Part shown: positions 48,145-60,051 of the stretch, piece after piece
How positions within the stretch are numbered: the first letter of the stretch is position 1
Layout: each line of letters opens with the position of its first letter
NCBI GenBank assembly: GCA_022702545.1
Contig: JAHRBC010000003.1
Coordinates: forward strand, 5,580,001 to 5,644,000
Length of the DNA: 64,000 nt
From: Phycomyces nitens
Lineage: Eukaryota; Mucoromycota; Mucoromycetes; Mucorales; Phycomycetaceae
Direction: 5' to 3'
Position numbers and translations under genes: made by a program
The notes under the pieces: generated by a model
Told to the model about the DNA's origin: nothing
The model's database searches: none
What the model saw: only the letters and a program-made list of their open reading frames with translations

Positions 48145-50083
48145 TTATTCTTCCATCCATTTAAACGCTCCCATCAATAAATGTCGACATGGAAGTCTTC
48201 CAGGAGAAGGAGATAAGATGGTCAGCTTTTGTTTTTCTTCATCGACATCCGTACTAAACAATCATATATTTTGTTAGGATCACATTGGTCATTAAACCCA
48301 TACACTCCAATACACTCTATTTACTTACATATGAATAAACCCTGCGACACTCCAATCCAGTAACTTGCTATCTGGAGTATCATCAGGGGCACTCAGAACA
48401 GCCAGTATAGAGTGAAGACACATGTCGAAATTCTCAACCTTGACCATTCTTGTCTCGTTCTCAGTGCTGTCCATACCAATAGGCAAAGCAGAAGATGGAG
48501 CCATGGCTTCTCCAACACGCCAGACACTGACATCACTAAAGCTCACCATCATTGAATAAGGAGAGAGCTCACATTTGGGTGTACCGTAAAAGTATTCTTG
48601 GATCTTGCTACGTTGGAGTTGAGACTTGAAATGGTTATCACGTTCAACAACACCTCCAGACTTTGTAAGCTTGGCAATCGCAATATGACTCTTGTCTTTG
48701 AAGATACGAGTCATATCACTGTATAGACGTTCATGGCCAAGTACAATAACCACATTGACTATACAGATATTTAATATCTGGATCTTGATACTAAAAACCA
48801 CATAATGCTTTACCTTCAAGTTCTTCAATTGCATGCTGAATTAGTTCATAGCCAAGATGATCAATGAGACCAATGGTGTCAATAATATAACCAGCTGTTT
48901 TTGTTTCCTCGTCTGTAGCCATACGACTTCTGACTGAATTGGCTAAGCGGGATACGATAAGTTTATAGAGCTTGGGGTTCTCACTTGGATTCTCATATCC
49001 ATAATAGTAGGCCAATGGGATTGTGGGTTCTCCCATATTGGGGCCTGTTGTAGCTGAGGATCCAAACCCTTCTTCAATATCAATAATATGGCTAATGCAG
49101 GTGGCTGTAACTGTGCCTGGCATTGTGATGGATCCCTGTTATGAAAAAAAAAAACATTGGATGAATATCTCTTTGGCCATTCAGGATTCTATATACACAT
49201 TTGCATTCTTTGGTAGGAAAGAGTCGAAATTACAAGTTACCTCGGAAGTATCCAACGATACATAGATCGGTTTTTCATTCTGACGCAAGGCATAGCTCAC
49301 CAATGTCTTGCACAGAGATGTTTTGCCTACATCGTGTGGACCGATCACTAGTACCTATTAGATAAAGACATTGCGACATGTCAGTCAATTGGCTCTAGGA
49401 TCTCTTTAACCAACTTACACGTGGACCTCTCTCTCCATTCTGCTTGGCTTTCTCACGTATTTGCTGAATAGCCATATGTGCATTAAAGTAGCTGGTCATT
49501 GGTGTTTCGTTTGCTGTATATTCTACCAAGAACTGTCCTTTGACGTACGAATACAAAAGTCAAGGATATCAATGCTTTACGTATTCTGAATACTCTTTAT
49601 CTATCACTCTATATGTCTGTATGAAAAGGATATCTCTATTTTGCATTCATGCCAAGTGTATACAGCAGCCTTGCGACCACTAAATGTATATGGCACATTC
49701 ATTGCAAGCTCGGTACCAAAGATTTCGGCAGTACCCTTAAGAAGCTATACAATAGCAAGATACAAGGAAAAAAGAAATATTGTAATGAACAAAATAAGAG
49801 AAAGAAAGAAGAAAAAAAGTTTATTAAGGATCTGTGGCATCTTTTGAATCTAAAATGGTTTAGTTATGAATGCATTACCTTGATCTGGACCTTGACGTTA
49901 AAATCAACTTCGAATCTAAACTCATGATCGGGATCAAGGTCAATAGTTCGCGTCGACTGTGTTTCTTCCTAATGTTATATAATTGGTTTGCAATGTATTG
50001 GTAAAACTGATGTGTGTTTGGTTTCTCGGTGCCATAATCTGTATGGATGTTTGAAAGAAATGACTTGGGCTTACTTTCTCCAT
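48145..50083 (-). CDS. CLP1: mRNA 3' processing factor Clp1
   Basis: Subunit of cleavage factor IA (with Pcf11) for pre-mRNA cleavage and polyadenylation; animal relatives are also RNA 5' kinases. Exon 1 is 9 nt (50075-50083, M-E-K). Exon 2 begins near 49969 with EETQSTRTIDLDPDHEFRFE. Then ISGQFLVEYTANETPMTSYF, Walker A GPHDVGKTSLCK, YVSLDTSEGSITMPGTVTAT, GYIIDTIGLIDHLGYELIQH (Walker B region), VVIVLGHERLYSDM, TPYSM-type block SPYSMMVSFSDV and C-terminal GRLPCRHLLMGAFKWMEE. Length is about 430-450 aa, as in the family. Walker A is intact (GxxxxGKT), so ATP binding is expected; kinase activity cannot be judged. Confidence 0.93.
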
Positions 50084-50223
50084 TATGGCTTTCTCTACAA
50101 GAAGATAGAAAAGGAGATGACAAAAGAGTCTATTCTACTACGCGACAGTCACACGCTACTGCTTCTATCTCTGAAAGCAAGTTCGTCTGCCACCCGACTT
50201 TTAAGCATCTCATCGTTTGTGTC
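50084..50223. promoter_or_regulatory. 140-bp divergent promoter of CLP1 and PCID2
   Basis: The two start codons lie only 140 bp apart on opposite strands, so promoter elements and both 5' leaders must share this interval. No clear TATA box is visible; CGCGACAG and CACGCTACTG-like segments occur mid-way. Confidence 0.6.
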
Positions 50224-52114
50224 ATGAAGTCTCTACAGCTATACGTGACAAAGGTTTCTAATGCAGCCGACAAAGACAACGGCAAGCAACTCGCCAGCTT
50301 GTTCTCATTGAACGATCCCCATGTTCAAGGTTTCCTCAAAAAATACATCCACGTGAGCAACACTTGCCTCTCTTTTTAACCTTTTATTAATAAAAGGATT
50401 ATAACCAACTGTTTGAATTTAACGATCTTGTTAAATCATAATAGGATGATTCTCTAGAGAGTGTGTGTAAGCGACTTGATGCACCTTGGGATGACATGAC
50501 ACTGTCGCATGTGAGAGCGGCCATATATTTTGATCAAGGAGCGTATCTCGAAGCATTTGATGCCCAAAAGGAGGTAGTCCAGTAAGTTGTTATTGGCCAA
50601 CACGAGAGAGAAAAATAGACTTGGTGTAGCGAGTATTGAATGCATTTACTCAACAATTCACTGTCTATATATATGTATTATATAGATCATTTCAACGTTC
50701 TATGCCGTCTCTTACTCGTTGGTGCTTGCCTATTCTTTATGTTATAAACAACGATCTTCGAAAAATTGCATTGAAAGTAAGGATTTGATGTGTATGGTAC
50801 GTATATAGTTTATAAACCAATCAATTGATATTTTAGGCAGACGAAGATTCAACAATTACAGGCCAGCGAAAGAAGTTGGAAGAGGCTGCCAATGTTATTA
50901 GTAAATCATTTACATACTGCATTACTGATAGGCAAGTATAAGATCATTCAAAAAAAAAAGCATTAATTGGGTATTGATGAATATTACAATTAGAGGAGTG
51001 ATGAGCAAGTCAAAGAAGCATGGCACGTATCGTATGATTGGTATCTTGTTTCGCATATATTTCAAGGTAAATCTAAATGTAGACAAGTGTACATAGTCTA
51101 TAGACAAAGCAATGTCTTTTATTAATAAATCCTATTTTTTTTTCCAAAAATCACAGCTTAAGCAAAGAAACCTGTGCAAGAACATTCTGAGAGCTCTCAA
51201 GGCAGCTGAAATGCCGCCTCTCCAGAGCTTTCCAAAAAGTGATCGAGTTACATTTCGCTTCTACCTGGGAAAGCTCCACTTTCTTGAAGAAGATTATCCC
51301 AAGGTGAGTTGAGCAAGCCCTGATAGTCATTTAAATACAAGCCCAATCCAATAATATCTTTACGGCTTTGTTAGGCAGAGAATGAGCTAAGTCTTGCCTT
51401 TAGAGAATGTACAAAGACTAGTCAAAGGAACAAAGAGTAAGCTTATTTATATTTCAGATCGCCGAGCAAGCAATGCAAAGGAACAAAAGTTGTCTAATAT
51501 ATACATCTACTTGTGATTCCTTGTAGATTAATTCTGGAAATATTGCTGCCAATTCGATTGATGCACGGCGTGGTACCAAAGCCTGAAGCTTTGAAAAGAT
51601 TCCCTCGTCTAGAGAAATTATATGGCCCTCTGACGGCTGCTATGAAATGTGGAAATGTCAAGGAGTTTGATGAATGTCTTGCAGCAGCTGAACAAGAGTT
51701 GGTTCGCCAGGGAACATACCTTGCTGTTGAAAAGGCTCAAAGTATTGCCATGCGCCAACTGTTTAGAAAAGTGTATGTACATAAAATGTCCTGTAAATCA
51801 AAGATTGGGGTTTCTAATATGACATTAACATACTCTCAGGTTCATTATATTGGACTCAAACACACGGATACAGATTGCACTCTTCAAAAAAGCACTTGAT
51901 TTTGTGGGTATGAATGTGGATATTGAGGAATGCGAGTGGATGTTGGCTACAATGATCTACAAGGCAAGTATACCACTTTGTCAAAAAAAAACTATTCTCT
52001 AAAAAGTTTGTACCATTATAGGGATACATCAAGGGTTATCTCTCTCATGAAAAGGCATTCCTTGTCCTCAGTAAAGCCGATCCTTTCCCAGCCATAAACT
52101 CGTCCAGTGGATAA
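50224..52114 (+). CDS. PCI-domain protein PCID2 / Thp1-Csn12 family
   Basis: PCID2/Thp1 is part of TREX-2, which links transcription to mRNA export at nuclear pores; the related Csn12 acts with the COP9 signalosome in yeast. The spliced protein starts MKSLQLYVTKVSNAADKDNG, then SVCKRLDAPWDDMTLSHVRA, MIGILFRIYFKLKQRNLCKN, DRVTFRFYLGKLHFLEEDYP with ENELSLAFRECTKTSQRNKE, LLPIRLMHGVVPKPEALKRF, and the PCI winged helix with TMIYKGYIKGYLSHEKAFLV followed by KADPFPA. It aligns end to end by eye with PCID2 and has about 410 aa in 8-9 exons. The start is the ATG at 50224; the frame is open further upstream, but that part is not family-like and overlaps CLP1. Confidence 0.88.
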
Positions 52115-54137
52115 TACTATTCACAAGCAAAATTCTTGATCCTTACGTATCCCCAACCGTCCATTTTTCTTTTCTTCTAAAAAAGCAATTAAGTTAGCTC
52201 AAAAACACGATGGCAAATATAAACAACATCTCTATGATCTGTATCTCATAAAATAACTATTGAACTTTACAATAAAAAAATGACCTATCATAGTCTCTCA
52301 TTATTTAAGCTAGTAATATGATAAATATTGTAGTGTATGTATAGTTGGTCAGCAGCGAGTACTTTATAGACTATGGGACATTTAAAGAAAGGTTTCGAAA
52401 CAATCCTGTGAAAATAATTAAAATGTAGTCGTAAAAAATAGCAAGGATTCAAGAAACTTGCCATGTTAGACTGCTTGAGTTTATAATGAAGTACTCTAAT
52501 AGTACTGCAAAAATATAATGGTATAATATTATCAGTAATGAAAGTTGGCTGTTTAAGCTATATATCAAGGGTTGACAACCGTAATATTCTGCGTTTTGAT
52601 AAAAAACAACTTTTTAGAGAATTATATTGGATATGTCTGCCAAAATCGAGTTCAAATAATGAAAAAAAAATGAATATATTTCCTGGTCGGCTGTCTATGA
52701 GAAAACAAATCTATGATTGGCTGTAGTGTGCGATAGAGGGTATTTAGTCATTATGCTTACATCTTTGATGAACAATCGTAACTTACTGCTGTTGGATCAA
52801 TTAATAATTTATTCAAAACATATAAACATGGTTTTTTTTAAAATAGGAATTGTATCTCATTGAACCAACTTGACAGTGTAGTATTTTTTCACCCCCTTTA
52901 TTTTCAATGTGGTGCATATAGACGACGCGTAACTTGAAATTTTCGATTTTTCGTCTTTGTACCCCTCTTTCTCTTCTTCTATTGGTTCATCAGTGTTCAA
53001 ACTTGAATACCATCCAGCCCCACACTTCTTGAGCATGTCCTTGCAGTTTGATAATTGTCCAATACATATTGCAAGAGAAACAAGCGGTTGAATTCTGAAA
53101 CACTTTAGCGAAATCCCCTGCCTCCTTAAAATGTTGGGTTTTTTTGTTTACATTTCCAAATATATCTACTATTTTCACGCTTTTATTCCAACGCGTACTA
53201 AATCACTGACAAAAACTAATGTCGAATAAATGTCAAGATGATCAATTGGGCATTACATTACAATTAACACAATTTACGCTTTATGTACACTCCATTAACC
53301 ATCATATTACTAATTCAGCACTCAATTCTCAACATTTATACCGGAATCGCAATTTCAACACATTAAAACAGAAAACTTTTCATCTCCACTGCAATATCAA
53401 TCAATGATGTATCATTTTACTCGACATGTGCATTAAACGTATAAATCACATGAGAATTTATATGCAGAAAGTATTAGTTTTGTTAAACACATCCCAATAG
53501 TACTCCTTTTACCAAGTGACCTATTGGAATATCCAACGCATAGTATGATACAAAAAAAATCATTATATGTATTGAAACCCCAAAAATATTCTTAGCATAA
53601 TTATTTTTGTTTTCTTTTGGCTCTTATTATAAGAGTTTTTATATCTTAGTTGTTCTACATATACTAATGTAAAATAATAATCATAATCATATAGATAATT
53701 TGGACCAAACTATATTTACTTAAAAGTATGATATTAATTATATAAAACAGTTATATCTTTAACTACTTACCTGATATTGAACTTGAATAGTAAGATACTT
53801 ATCTACAAAGATGTTCTTGTGTGTAGTATTTTAGAAAAATATATAGAATATAAAGTGAGATATATTTTTAAATAAAATCAAAAATCAAAACAAGCTTAAT
53901 AAAAAAGAATTGTCAAGTATAAAAAAAGAAACAAAATAAAACTGAGAAAATAAAAAAAACAAAAATATACAAATCTTTTGAACCTTACCACGTCTTCCGA
54001 GCCGGCTTTGTCCCACCCACACCGGATTTACTTCGCACTTGTCCGGTGTTTGGCTACATTGACATCGGTGTCCGGTCTCTGGTCCGGCCAACTTACTCTA
54101 CTGATATTATTGTAAAATACTTCTTGAACGCCGTAAA
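52115..54137. other. Gene-poor AT-rich spacer
   Basis: About 2 kb. A minus-strand frame at 52990-53178 (FKEAGDFAKVFQNSTACFSC then NMYWTIIKLQGH) looks more protein-like than its surroundings and may be a transposon remnant, but I cannot assign it. A GC-rich block at 53990-54095 stands out just before the tRNA. Confidence 0.45.
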
Positions 54138-54210
54138 GCCCGGCTAGCTCAATTGGTAGAGCGTGGGACTTTTAATCCCAAGGTTGGGGGTTCGAGCCCC
54201 CCGTTGGGCG
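54138..54210 (+). tRNA. tRNA-Lys (anticodon UUU)
   Basis: A 73-base cloverleaf. Acceptor arm GCCCGGC pairs with GTTGGGC (two G-U pairs). The D arm is GCTC-AATTGGTA-GAGC. The anticodon arm TGGGA-CTTTTAA-TCCCA gives anticodon TTT. The T arm is GGGGG-TTCGAGC-CCCCC, with discriminator G. A-box (TAGCTCAATTGG) and B-box (GGTTCGAGCCCC) are both present. No intron. The first clear T-run for Pol III termination lies near 54257, about 45 bases downstream. The overlapping minus-strand frame is an artefact of the tRNA. Confidence 0.97.
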
Positions 54211-55974
54211 CACTGTTTATCACCTAATGAATGCTTCCATCGTTTATTGTACCTGATTTTTTCTTGTTCGTTGTCGGAGTTTGATTTAGTAAATCTGTCA
54301 GGTTTTTTTTTTCCTCGAACTTGCAACAAGTTAAAGAATGGTTTCTAGTTGATTAAACAGATTATTTCTACAAATAAAGGAGTGAAATTTCTTGACAGCC
54401 CGAAAAGCTCTGAATATATTGGATTTATTCAGAAAGTAAAAATTATCATTTGATTATTATTTTTTAGTGATAATCAAACTATCTCTCCTTTATATGGTTC
54501 ATATTCGTCGTATCACAAAAAAGTTGGGTGGGTGATTTAATTGATATAAAGTGCAAAACGATACACTTTATACTATATGCCATGGTATAAAAGCAGAATA
54601 GCAAAGCATGCACTCAAAATTACAAATAAAGGAGTATTTTAAATCTGAATTATTGCTTAATTTTTCCAAATATTATTAATCACGGCAAGCCTATTGAGGA
54701 TATAAAACCTTGTACGGTAAATATAATATTCATGGACTAGTAGCCATTGTTTTCTAATTATCATTGTGAGTTATAATTGACAAGTTTGTTTATCATCATG
54801 GTCAAGCCTTTGATATAAATGTATTAGAAGCAATCATGCGCAGGTAATTTGTCATTCTCATCGACTTACCTTTAACCAGACTAAATAGCAATATGTACGA
54901 ATGAGATACATGCCTTTACTTTATAAAGCAAGCTTTGTTAGAGCAAAATTGCATAACAGAAATACAGTAATATTACGTCAATCCGATCTTTTTAGAAGAA
55001 GAAGAAGAAGAAAAAGAAAAAGTATAATTCTATTCCTCAAGTTTAAAGAGAGCACTGTTGGATTTTCCTATAGTTTATGAATATCAAACAAAGCAATAAA
55101 TATAAGACTGCGGCAGCAAACCAAGAAAATTCTATAAACTGCGCAATAACCAATCATTTAAACGCCAAAAGTGAAGGGGCATTAAACCAACTGATGGCTA
55201 TCGATATAGTTAGCAAGAAAGAATTTGACACTAGAAGAAGAAAAAAAGTAGCGAGTATTTTGAATGGCTAAATAGACAATATGTATATATGCTCATGAGA
55301 ATTATAAATAAATGTGTGGGTTGCTCTGTTTGTCAGCGCAGCATTTGCTTTTGCCTCTGGATAGGCATATTGGATACTGCTTGTCAATAATATACATGTA
55401 TACTGTTTATATCAAAAAGTTATATCGAATAATATAATGAACGTTCTAGCCATAGAACGAATATGTAGTTATGCAGTTTATCCGTAGAATTGCAGTAAAA
55501 ACGCCTTTATATCAGATTTTCAGCACTTTCGAGAACGAATACAAAGAGAAGAATAGTTAAAATGTACAAATTAGTTCAACTACCAAGTTTTTTTTTATTT
55601 CACGGAAATGCTCATTAATCATGTTATAAATTATGCAATAAAACTACAAGAGTTCTCATATTCTATATTTATATGATTATCTGAAATAAAGGCTTAAAAT
55701 TGAATACGGATATGTATATGTATATCAATTACTTTTATAATAGAAATGCACATTCTTTTTTTTTTTTTAAAAAAAAGAGAGTCTCTCTCTTGATACTATG
55801 CCATATTATTTAAATCAATAATCACCCATAATAATTGTATTTGAGTACAGATAAACGCACTTGTTCAAAAAGACATCAATTGGGCGCTTGTTACAAGACA
55901 AAATAAATAAATAAATATTTATTTATTAAACCCTCGCTCATTGTCCAATTTCACTATTACTACTACATCTTTAC

Positions 55975-56286
55975 ATGGACGAAATCCAATTACATGGCTT
56001 TCAGACCATCGTATATTATGCTAATTTTATAAATCTTCACGACATTTTTTTTATCTTGATTGTGGGAATAAGAAGTAAAAGCCCAGAAATCAGTTGGTCT
56101 TATGCCTTTTATGCGTCATATTATTATTATTTTCTTGTCAAGATTGGTTTGTATAGAATCCTAATTGTATTTCTTTTTGCTATCTTGCTTGCGACATTAA
56201 CGACAGAAACAAAATGCTTATTGTATTTCCATGTTTTTATACATATTCAAAATACGTCTGCGACCTTGTTTTTCAAAGGCTATTAG
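55975..56286 (+). CDS. Doubtful hydrophobic ORF, 103 aa
   Basis: Starts MDEIQLHGFQTIVYYANFIN and contains three hydrophobic stretches (FFILIVGI; YYYYFLVKIGLYRILIVFLF with AILLA; CLLYFHVFI). It might be the first exon of a small membrane protein, but AT-rich DNA gives hydrophobic frames by chance and no downstream exon was found. Confidence 0.2.
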   Translation: MDEIQLHGFQTIVYYANFINLHDIFFILIVGIRSKSPEISWSYAFYASYYYYFLVKIGLYRILIVFLFAILLATLTTETKCLLYFHVFIHIQNTSATLFFKGY

Positions 56287-56921
56287 AAAGTTGTCGTGCC
56301 ACTATGTATTCTGCTTACATTTGCATTGCACATATATGCCTATTGGATCGTTTTTGGTGTAGATGATCTACTAATATACGCATTCTAAGAATTTAGCGCG
56401 GAAGGTTTGAACTCAAGTGTGCCAAACACCCATAGTTATTTATATGGATATACATCAACTCTAAATTGAATCGGGCTTATAGGTTTTGGATTATGGGGTT
56501 TATTTCTCGCCTTTTTGTCACTACTTGGTGAATTATTGTTAACAAAGAATCTAGAGACTAATATTTATGTGCCAGTTTATCTTTTTTGTTACAAATTGAG
56601 TTGTTTACAAGACTATGTTTGTATCTGCTTGTTCCAGATGGTATATTTCGTGGGTTTAAAAAAAAATGAACGGCAAAACACGTGACATTGATTCTGACTG
56701 CCAAGTTTCATTATACGTCACAGTTTTGAAGGTTGGTAGTGGGGATTGGGTTTACAAACTCTGATTTTCATAAGCATTGGTTGCTGCTAGATGGCAATCG
56801 AGTGAGTGGCTAGTTAACATAGTGGTCCAAGCGCATTACAATTTATCCAAATGGGTGGTACCATTAGTGACTCAAACGGTGCTCAATCTTATTCGGTGGC
56901 CAAGGCTTCCACACTCAGTAG

Positions 56922-57215
56922 CTAGGCAACAAAAACCCAAGAGTCACAAGATTGAACATGGAGACAACAAGAGCCATAGGTTGCCCTGACAAAGGCACCA
57001 TGGCAACCTGCGACCGAGAGGATGCTTTGGACTCGTTCAGGCGAATGTGTATTATGGCCTCTGACATTGAATCCTGTGCAACACCTTGAAGAGGTTGGGT
57101 TGGGCCAATGGAGACTAATCTGATCGCCCTCGGACAGCTCTTGGACCATTGGAGATCGTGGTGCAAAGAAAGCCAGACCATGTATAAATGGTATCTGAAG
57201 CTGGTTCTCGAGCAT
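56922..57215 (-). CDS. Doubtful ORF with a cell-wall-protein-like segment
   Basis: The frame reads GLAFFAPRSPMVQELSEGDQ then ISLHWPNPTSSRCCTGFNVR. The order F-x-x-P, G-D-x-I, L-x-W-P-N-P loosely recalls the Kre9/Knh1-like beta domain of secreted fungal proteins. No signal peptide precedes it, a second minus frame is equally open, and the region may simply be promoter DNA. Could be a pseudogene. Confidence 0.2.
   Translation of the reverse strand: MLENQLQIPFIHGLAFFAPRSPMVQELSEGDQISLHWPNPTSSRCCTGFNVRGHNTHSPERVQSILSVAGCHGAFVRATYGSCCLHVQSCDSWVFVA
56978..57009. promoter_or_regulatory. Inverted repeat with RFX half-sites upstream of ZDS gene
   Basis: AGGTTGCC (56978-56985) pairs with GGCAACCT (57002-57009) around a 16-base spacer, and the right arm is part of ACCATGGCAAC. 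A further GTAGCTAGGCAAC is at 56918-56930. It lies about 580 bp before the ZDS start. Confidence 0.35.
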
Positions 57216-57586
57216 TTCGAATGGCCCAATAGCACAAGATGTTCTATTTAAGCCATCTGATATCCCAATATGTGTTGCTCAAACCATTCCACGTGCGGCT
57301 ACTGAACAAGTTCCTTATTGATCTTGTGGAGTCTCAATGCGGCACACCATGACCACAGTTTCACTGGACTCAATTGCCCAGAGTAGCAGCGAAAAGGAGG
57401 CCAAAGAAGAGCTCCATTCTAAAAAAGCAACCAAAAAAGAAACACCGTCGGATAGATTGAGACCTTTTTTTCCTTTTATACTGTGACGGGAGAAAGACAA
57501 AAATTGAGCACACGAGCCATTTTGTCTCTTTTTCGAGTTGCTCATTCCACTCTACATCTAACCGAGAACCCAACTTTACTTCCCTA

Positions 57587-59468
57587 ATGTCCACCAATGC
57601 AGATGGCCCCCAACGCCAGAGCTGGGCTAATCAGAATGACAGGTCAGAGGATGCCTACCTTTCCCTCATGCTTTCCGAATACCTCGACAATCAAGCCGTA
57701 CTCCCAACCGTCCCAGAAGCCATAGCCCAAGAGGCGCCCAAGCCTGTGCCTGCCGAACAGGTCCAATTGACAGAACTTATCTGGTGAGTGTATTGCCAAG
57801 TAAGCCCCTCTCAAGTCCCCACAGATATCGACACACTTGCTAAATTCTCTACAGGGTCCCTGCTAATAAACATCCTCAGATTGCACCCAGCGAATTTGCC
57901 AATTGGATCAACACCCACCCAACAAATCCAGCCAGACGATCCTCTGAGATCAAGCGACGCCATTCTTCTCTATCCCAGTCCCATGTATCTGAGGATGAGG
58001 ATAGTCTGTCGACCAAGACCAGCAGATCCCGATCAGCAAAAATCACTCGTTCACCCTCAACAAAGCAAAAGGAAGATACGATGGAAACCATACAGGAAGC
58101 TGAAAAAGGTAGTCTAGCCCGATGATTACCTCTAGAATTGTTCTCACGTCTGAAAACTTTTCTTCAGAGCAAAACAATCTACCAGACTTTACAGCCATGG
58201 TTATGCCAAAGGAAAGCAAATCTCTCCTCCGACGATCGGCCTTCTCGGCAAGAGGAAAGACTCGCAAGGAAGCGCTTGAAAAAGAACGAAAAGACCCCAG
58301 ACGTACAATGTCTCAAAGAAGACCGAGCGACAAAGACGTACCGCCCATGACGGACGAGGGTATCAGTCTATACGACCGTCCTGTCTGCATAAGCGAATGG
58401 GTTGATCTCGGCAATGCGACCTTTTCAGACGATTCGCAGCTCGGAATTCTATCGAGAGTACATGATGCAGAGACCCAAGTATTTTCACAACTCATGGATG
58501 ATTCCTTTCAGTCTGAACAGCCAAATGAAGAACCTCCTACTCCACCAGAACAAGAGCTTTCCGCTAAAATCGAAGTCGAACAAGACCAAATATTGGTCCA
58601 GAGACCAGTAGAGAACCCCAAACCGACACCGGAACCTACTCTAAAGCGACCGGGCATAGACCGAGTGAAATCCAAGCACGAAAAGAAACCTTCTTGGCTG
58701 TCTGGACTATTCAATGACAAGGAAAAAAAGATCCGCAGTTCAACACGAAGAGTTGAGGATGAGCAGGCCAACAGACTAGTTGAAGAAAGGCGCCTGGAAG
58801 AGAAACGCCTGGAAGAGAAGCGCCTGGAAAACAAGCGCCTAGAAGAAAAACGAGCAGCAGAGAGACGGCAGGAAGAACGACGTTTAGAGGAGAAGAAGCA
58901 CTCTAGTCAAGTAGCCAAGAAGCAGAGTGGACTCGCATCTTTGTTTGGTCGATCATTATCCATCAAATCAAAGGCTGAACCAAAGGTAGTTGAACCCAAG
59001 AAGAAGAAGCGGATCAACCAGCAGGATATAATTGCACCTCAGTTTATCAACAGTTACCGACTCCCAATCCATGTTGAGCGGGCAGTCTATCGGTTGTCGC
59101 ACTATAAGCTAGAGAATCCCCACAGACCATTACGCCACCAAGTATTGATATCCAACTTTATGTTTTGGTATCTTTCCATCATTAATCAGAGCGATAGCTT
59201 CTCCCCCTCCCAGCAGCAGCATCAGCATCAGCAGAATCAGCAGCAGCAATACTCTAATTCTCCATACCAAGAGGATTATTCACAATTTCACAAAAAGGGC
59301 AAAATGAGCCGGTTTATCATTTCAGCCAAGAAGCGAAAGGATGCCCCAAAGACCCTCTCGAGGGACAAGTGGGGAGACAAGTCTAGGCCAGCTGCACCTC
59401 AGCACAGCCAAGATAACCATAGTTCAGATGAAGAAGACAATGTGCCATTGAGTTACTACAAGCACTAG
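57587..59468 (+). CDS. ZDS family protein (PP2A-Cdc55 regulator)
   Basis: Yeast Zds1/Zds2 bind Cdc55 and control PP2A in mitosis, polarity and stress. Three exons code for about 580 aa. The N-terminal motif TELIWVPANKHPQIAPSEFA with NWI crosses the first intron (about 57784-57855). A phospho-site-rich Arg/Ser middle follows, then a charged repeat of R-L-E-E-K-R units (58788-58900, coiled coil). The ZDS C-terminal domain is RLPIHVERAVYRLSHYKLEN then PHRPLRHQVLISNFMFWYLS. A Gln/His-rich tract and the tail DNVPLSYYKH close the protein. Both signature motifs are present and in order, so family membership is firm. Start is the first ATG; it agrees with the reading frame of the conserved motif. Confidence 0.88.
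58788..58900 (+). repeat. 18-bp coding repeat (RLEEK units) in ZDS gene
   Basis: Four near-identical units of AAGCGCCTGGAAGAGAA type encode R-L-E-E-K / R-L-E-N-K, then decay into related R/E-rich codons. Expected to form a single charged helix or coiled coil. Confidence 0.8.
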
Positions 59469-60051
59469 CCTTCAACCATCTTATTTGACTATATATTTTC
59501 TTTGCTTTACTATTAATTGTTATATCACATTCCTTTTTTTTTACTTTTTCTTTTTTTCTATATATTCCATGGTTAATAAAACACATAAACCAAAAATAAA
59601 ATAAAATAAAACAAATAAATTACCTACATTTTATAACGGGGAAAGTAAGGCCGAAAATCACGTTGAACAGAATGTGTAGGTTCTTCAATATGGGTAAATG
59701 ATAACGACGTACACTTGTCCTATAATGTCTCCACTGCACGTCATTTCATAATAATATCAATTTTCCAATATAACCACCAATATACCTGTTTACTTTTTTA
59801 TCACCAAACTATTCTCCCAATCCAAATACAACACATCCCACAAAAGAACCATGAATATATTCACCATTTCATACAATAGTTTACGACATGGACATATACA
59901 TGTGTGTGTGTGTATATAATATATTAGAGATAACCAGTATCCATAAAAGGAAATAGTTTGTAGACACCGGAGTCTGAATACTCGAGCCATTTCCTTTTTT
60001 TCTATAGGTTCTTGTGGTTCCTGTCTACTCTTGCTTGTCCTTATTATTGAC
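59469..60051. promoter_or_regulatory. Spacer and PPZ promoter
   Basis: About 580 bp between the ZDS stop and the phosphatase start. Poly(A)-like AATAAAACACATAAAC sits near 59575. A GT/TA tract is at 59898-59922. No gene seen. Confidence 0.4.

Larger units (their letters stand above)
54211..57586. other. Long gene-poor region upstream of ZDS gene
   Basis: About 3.4 kb. The first 2.4 kb is very AT-rich. 56690-57540 is richer in GC and probably contains the ZDS promoter and leader. Two doubtful frames are listed separately (55975-56286 and 56922-57215). Confidence 0.5.

Noticed and set aside
54144..54329. 61-codon frames over the tRNA on both strands
   Set aside because: They translate the tRNA gene itself.
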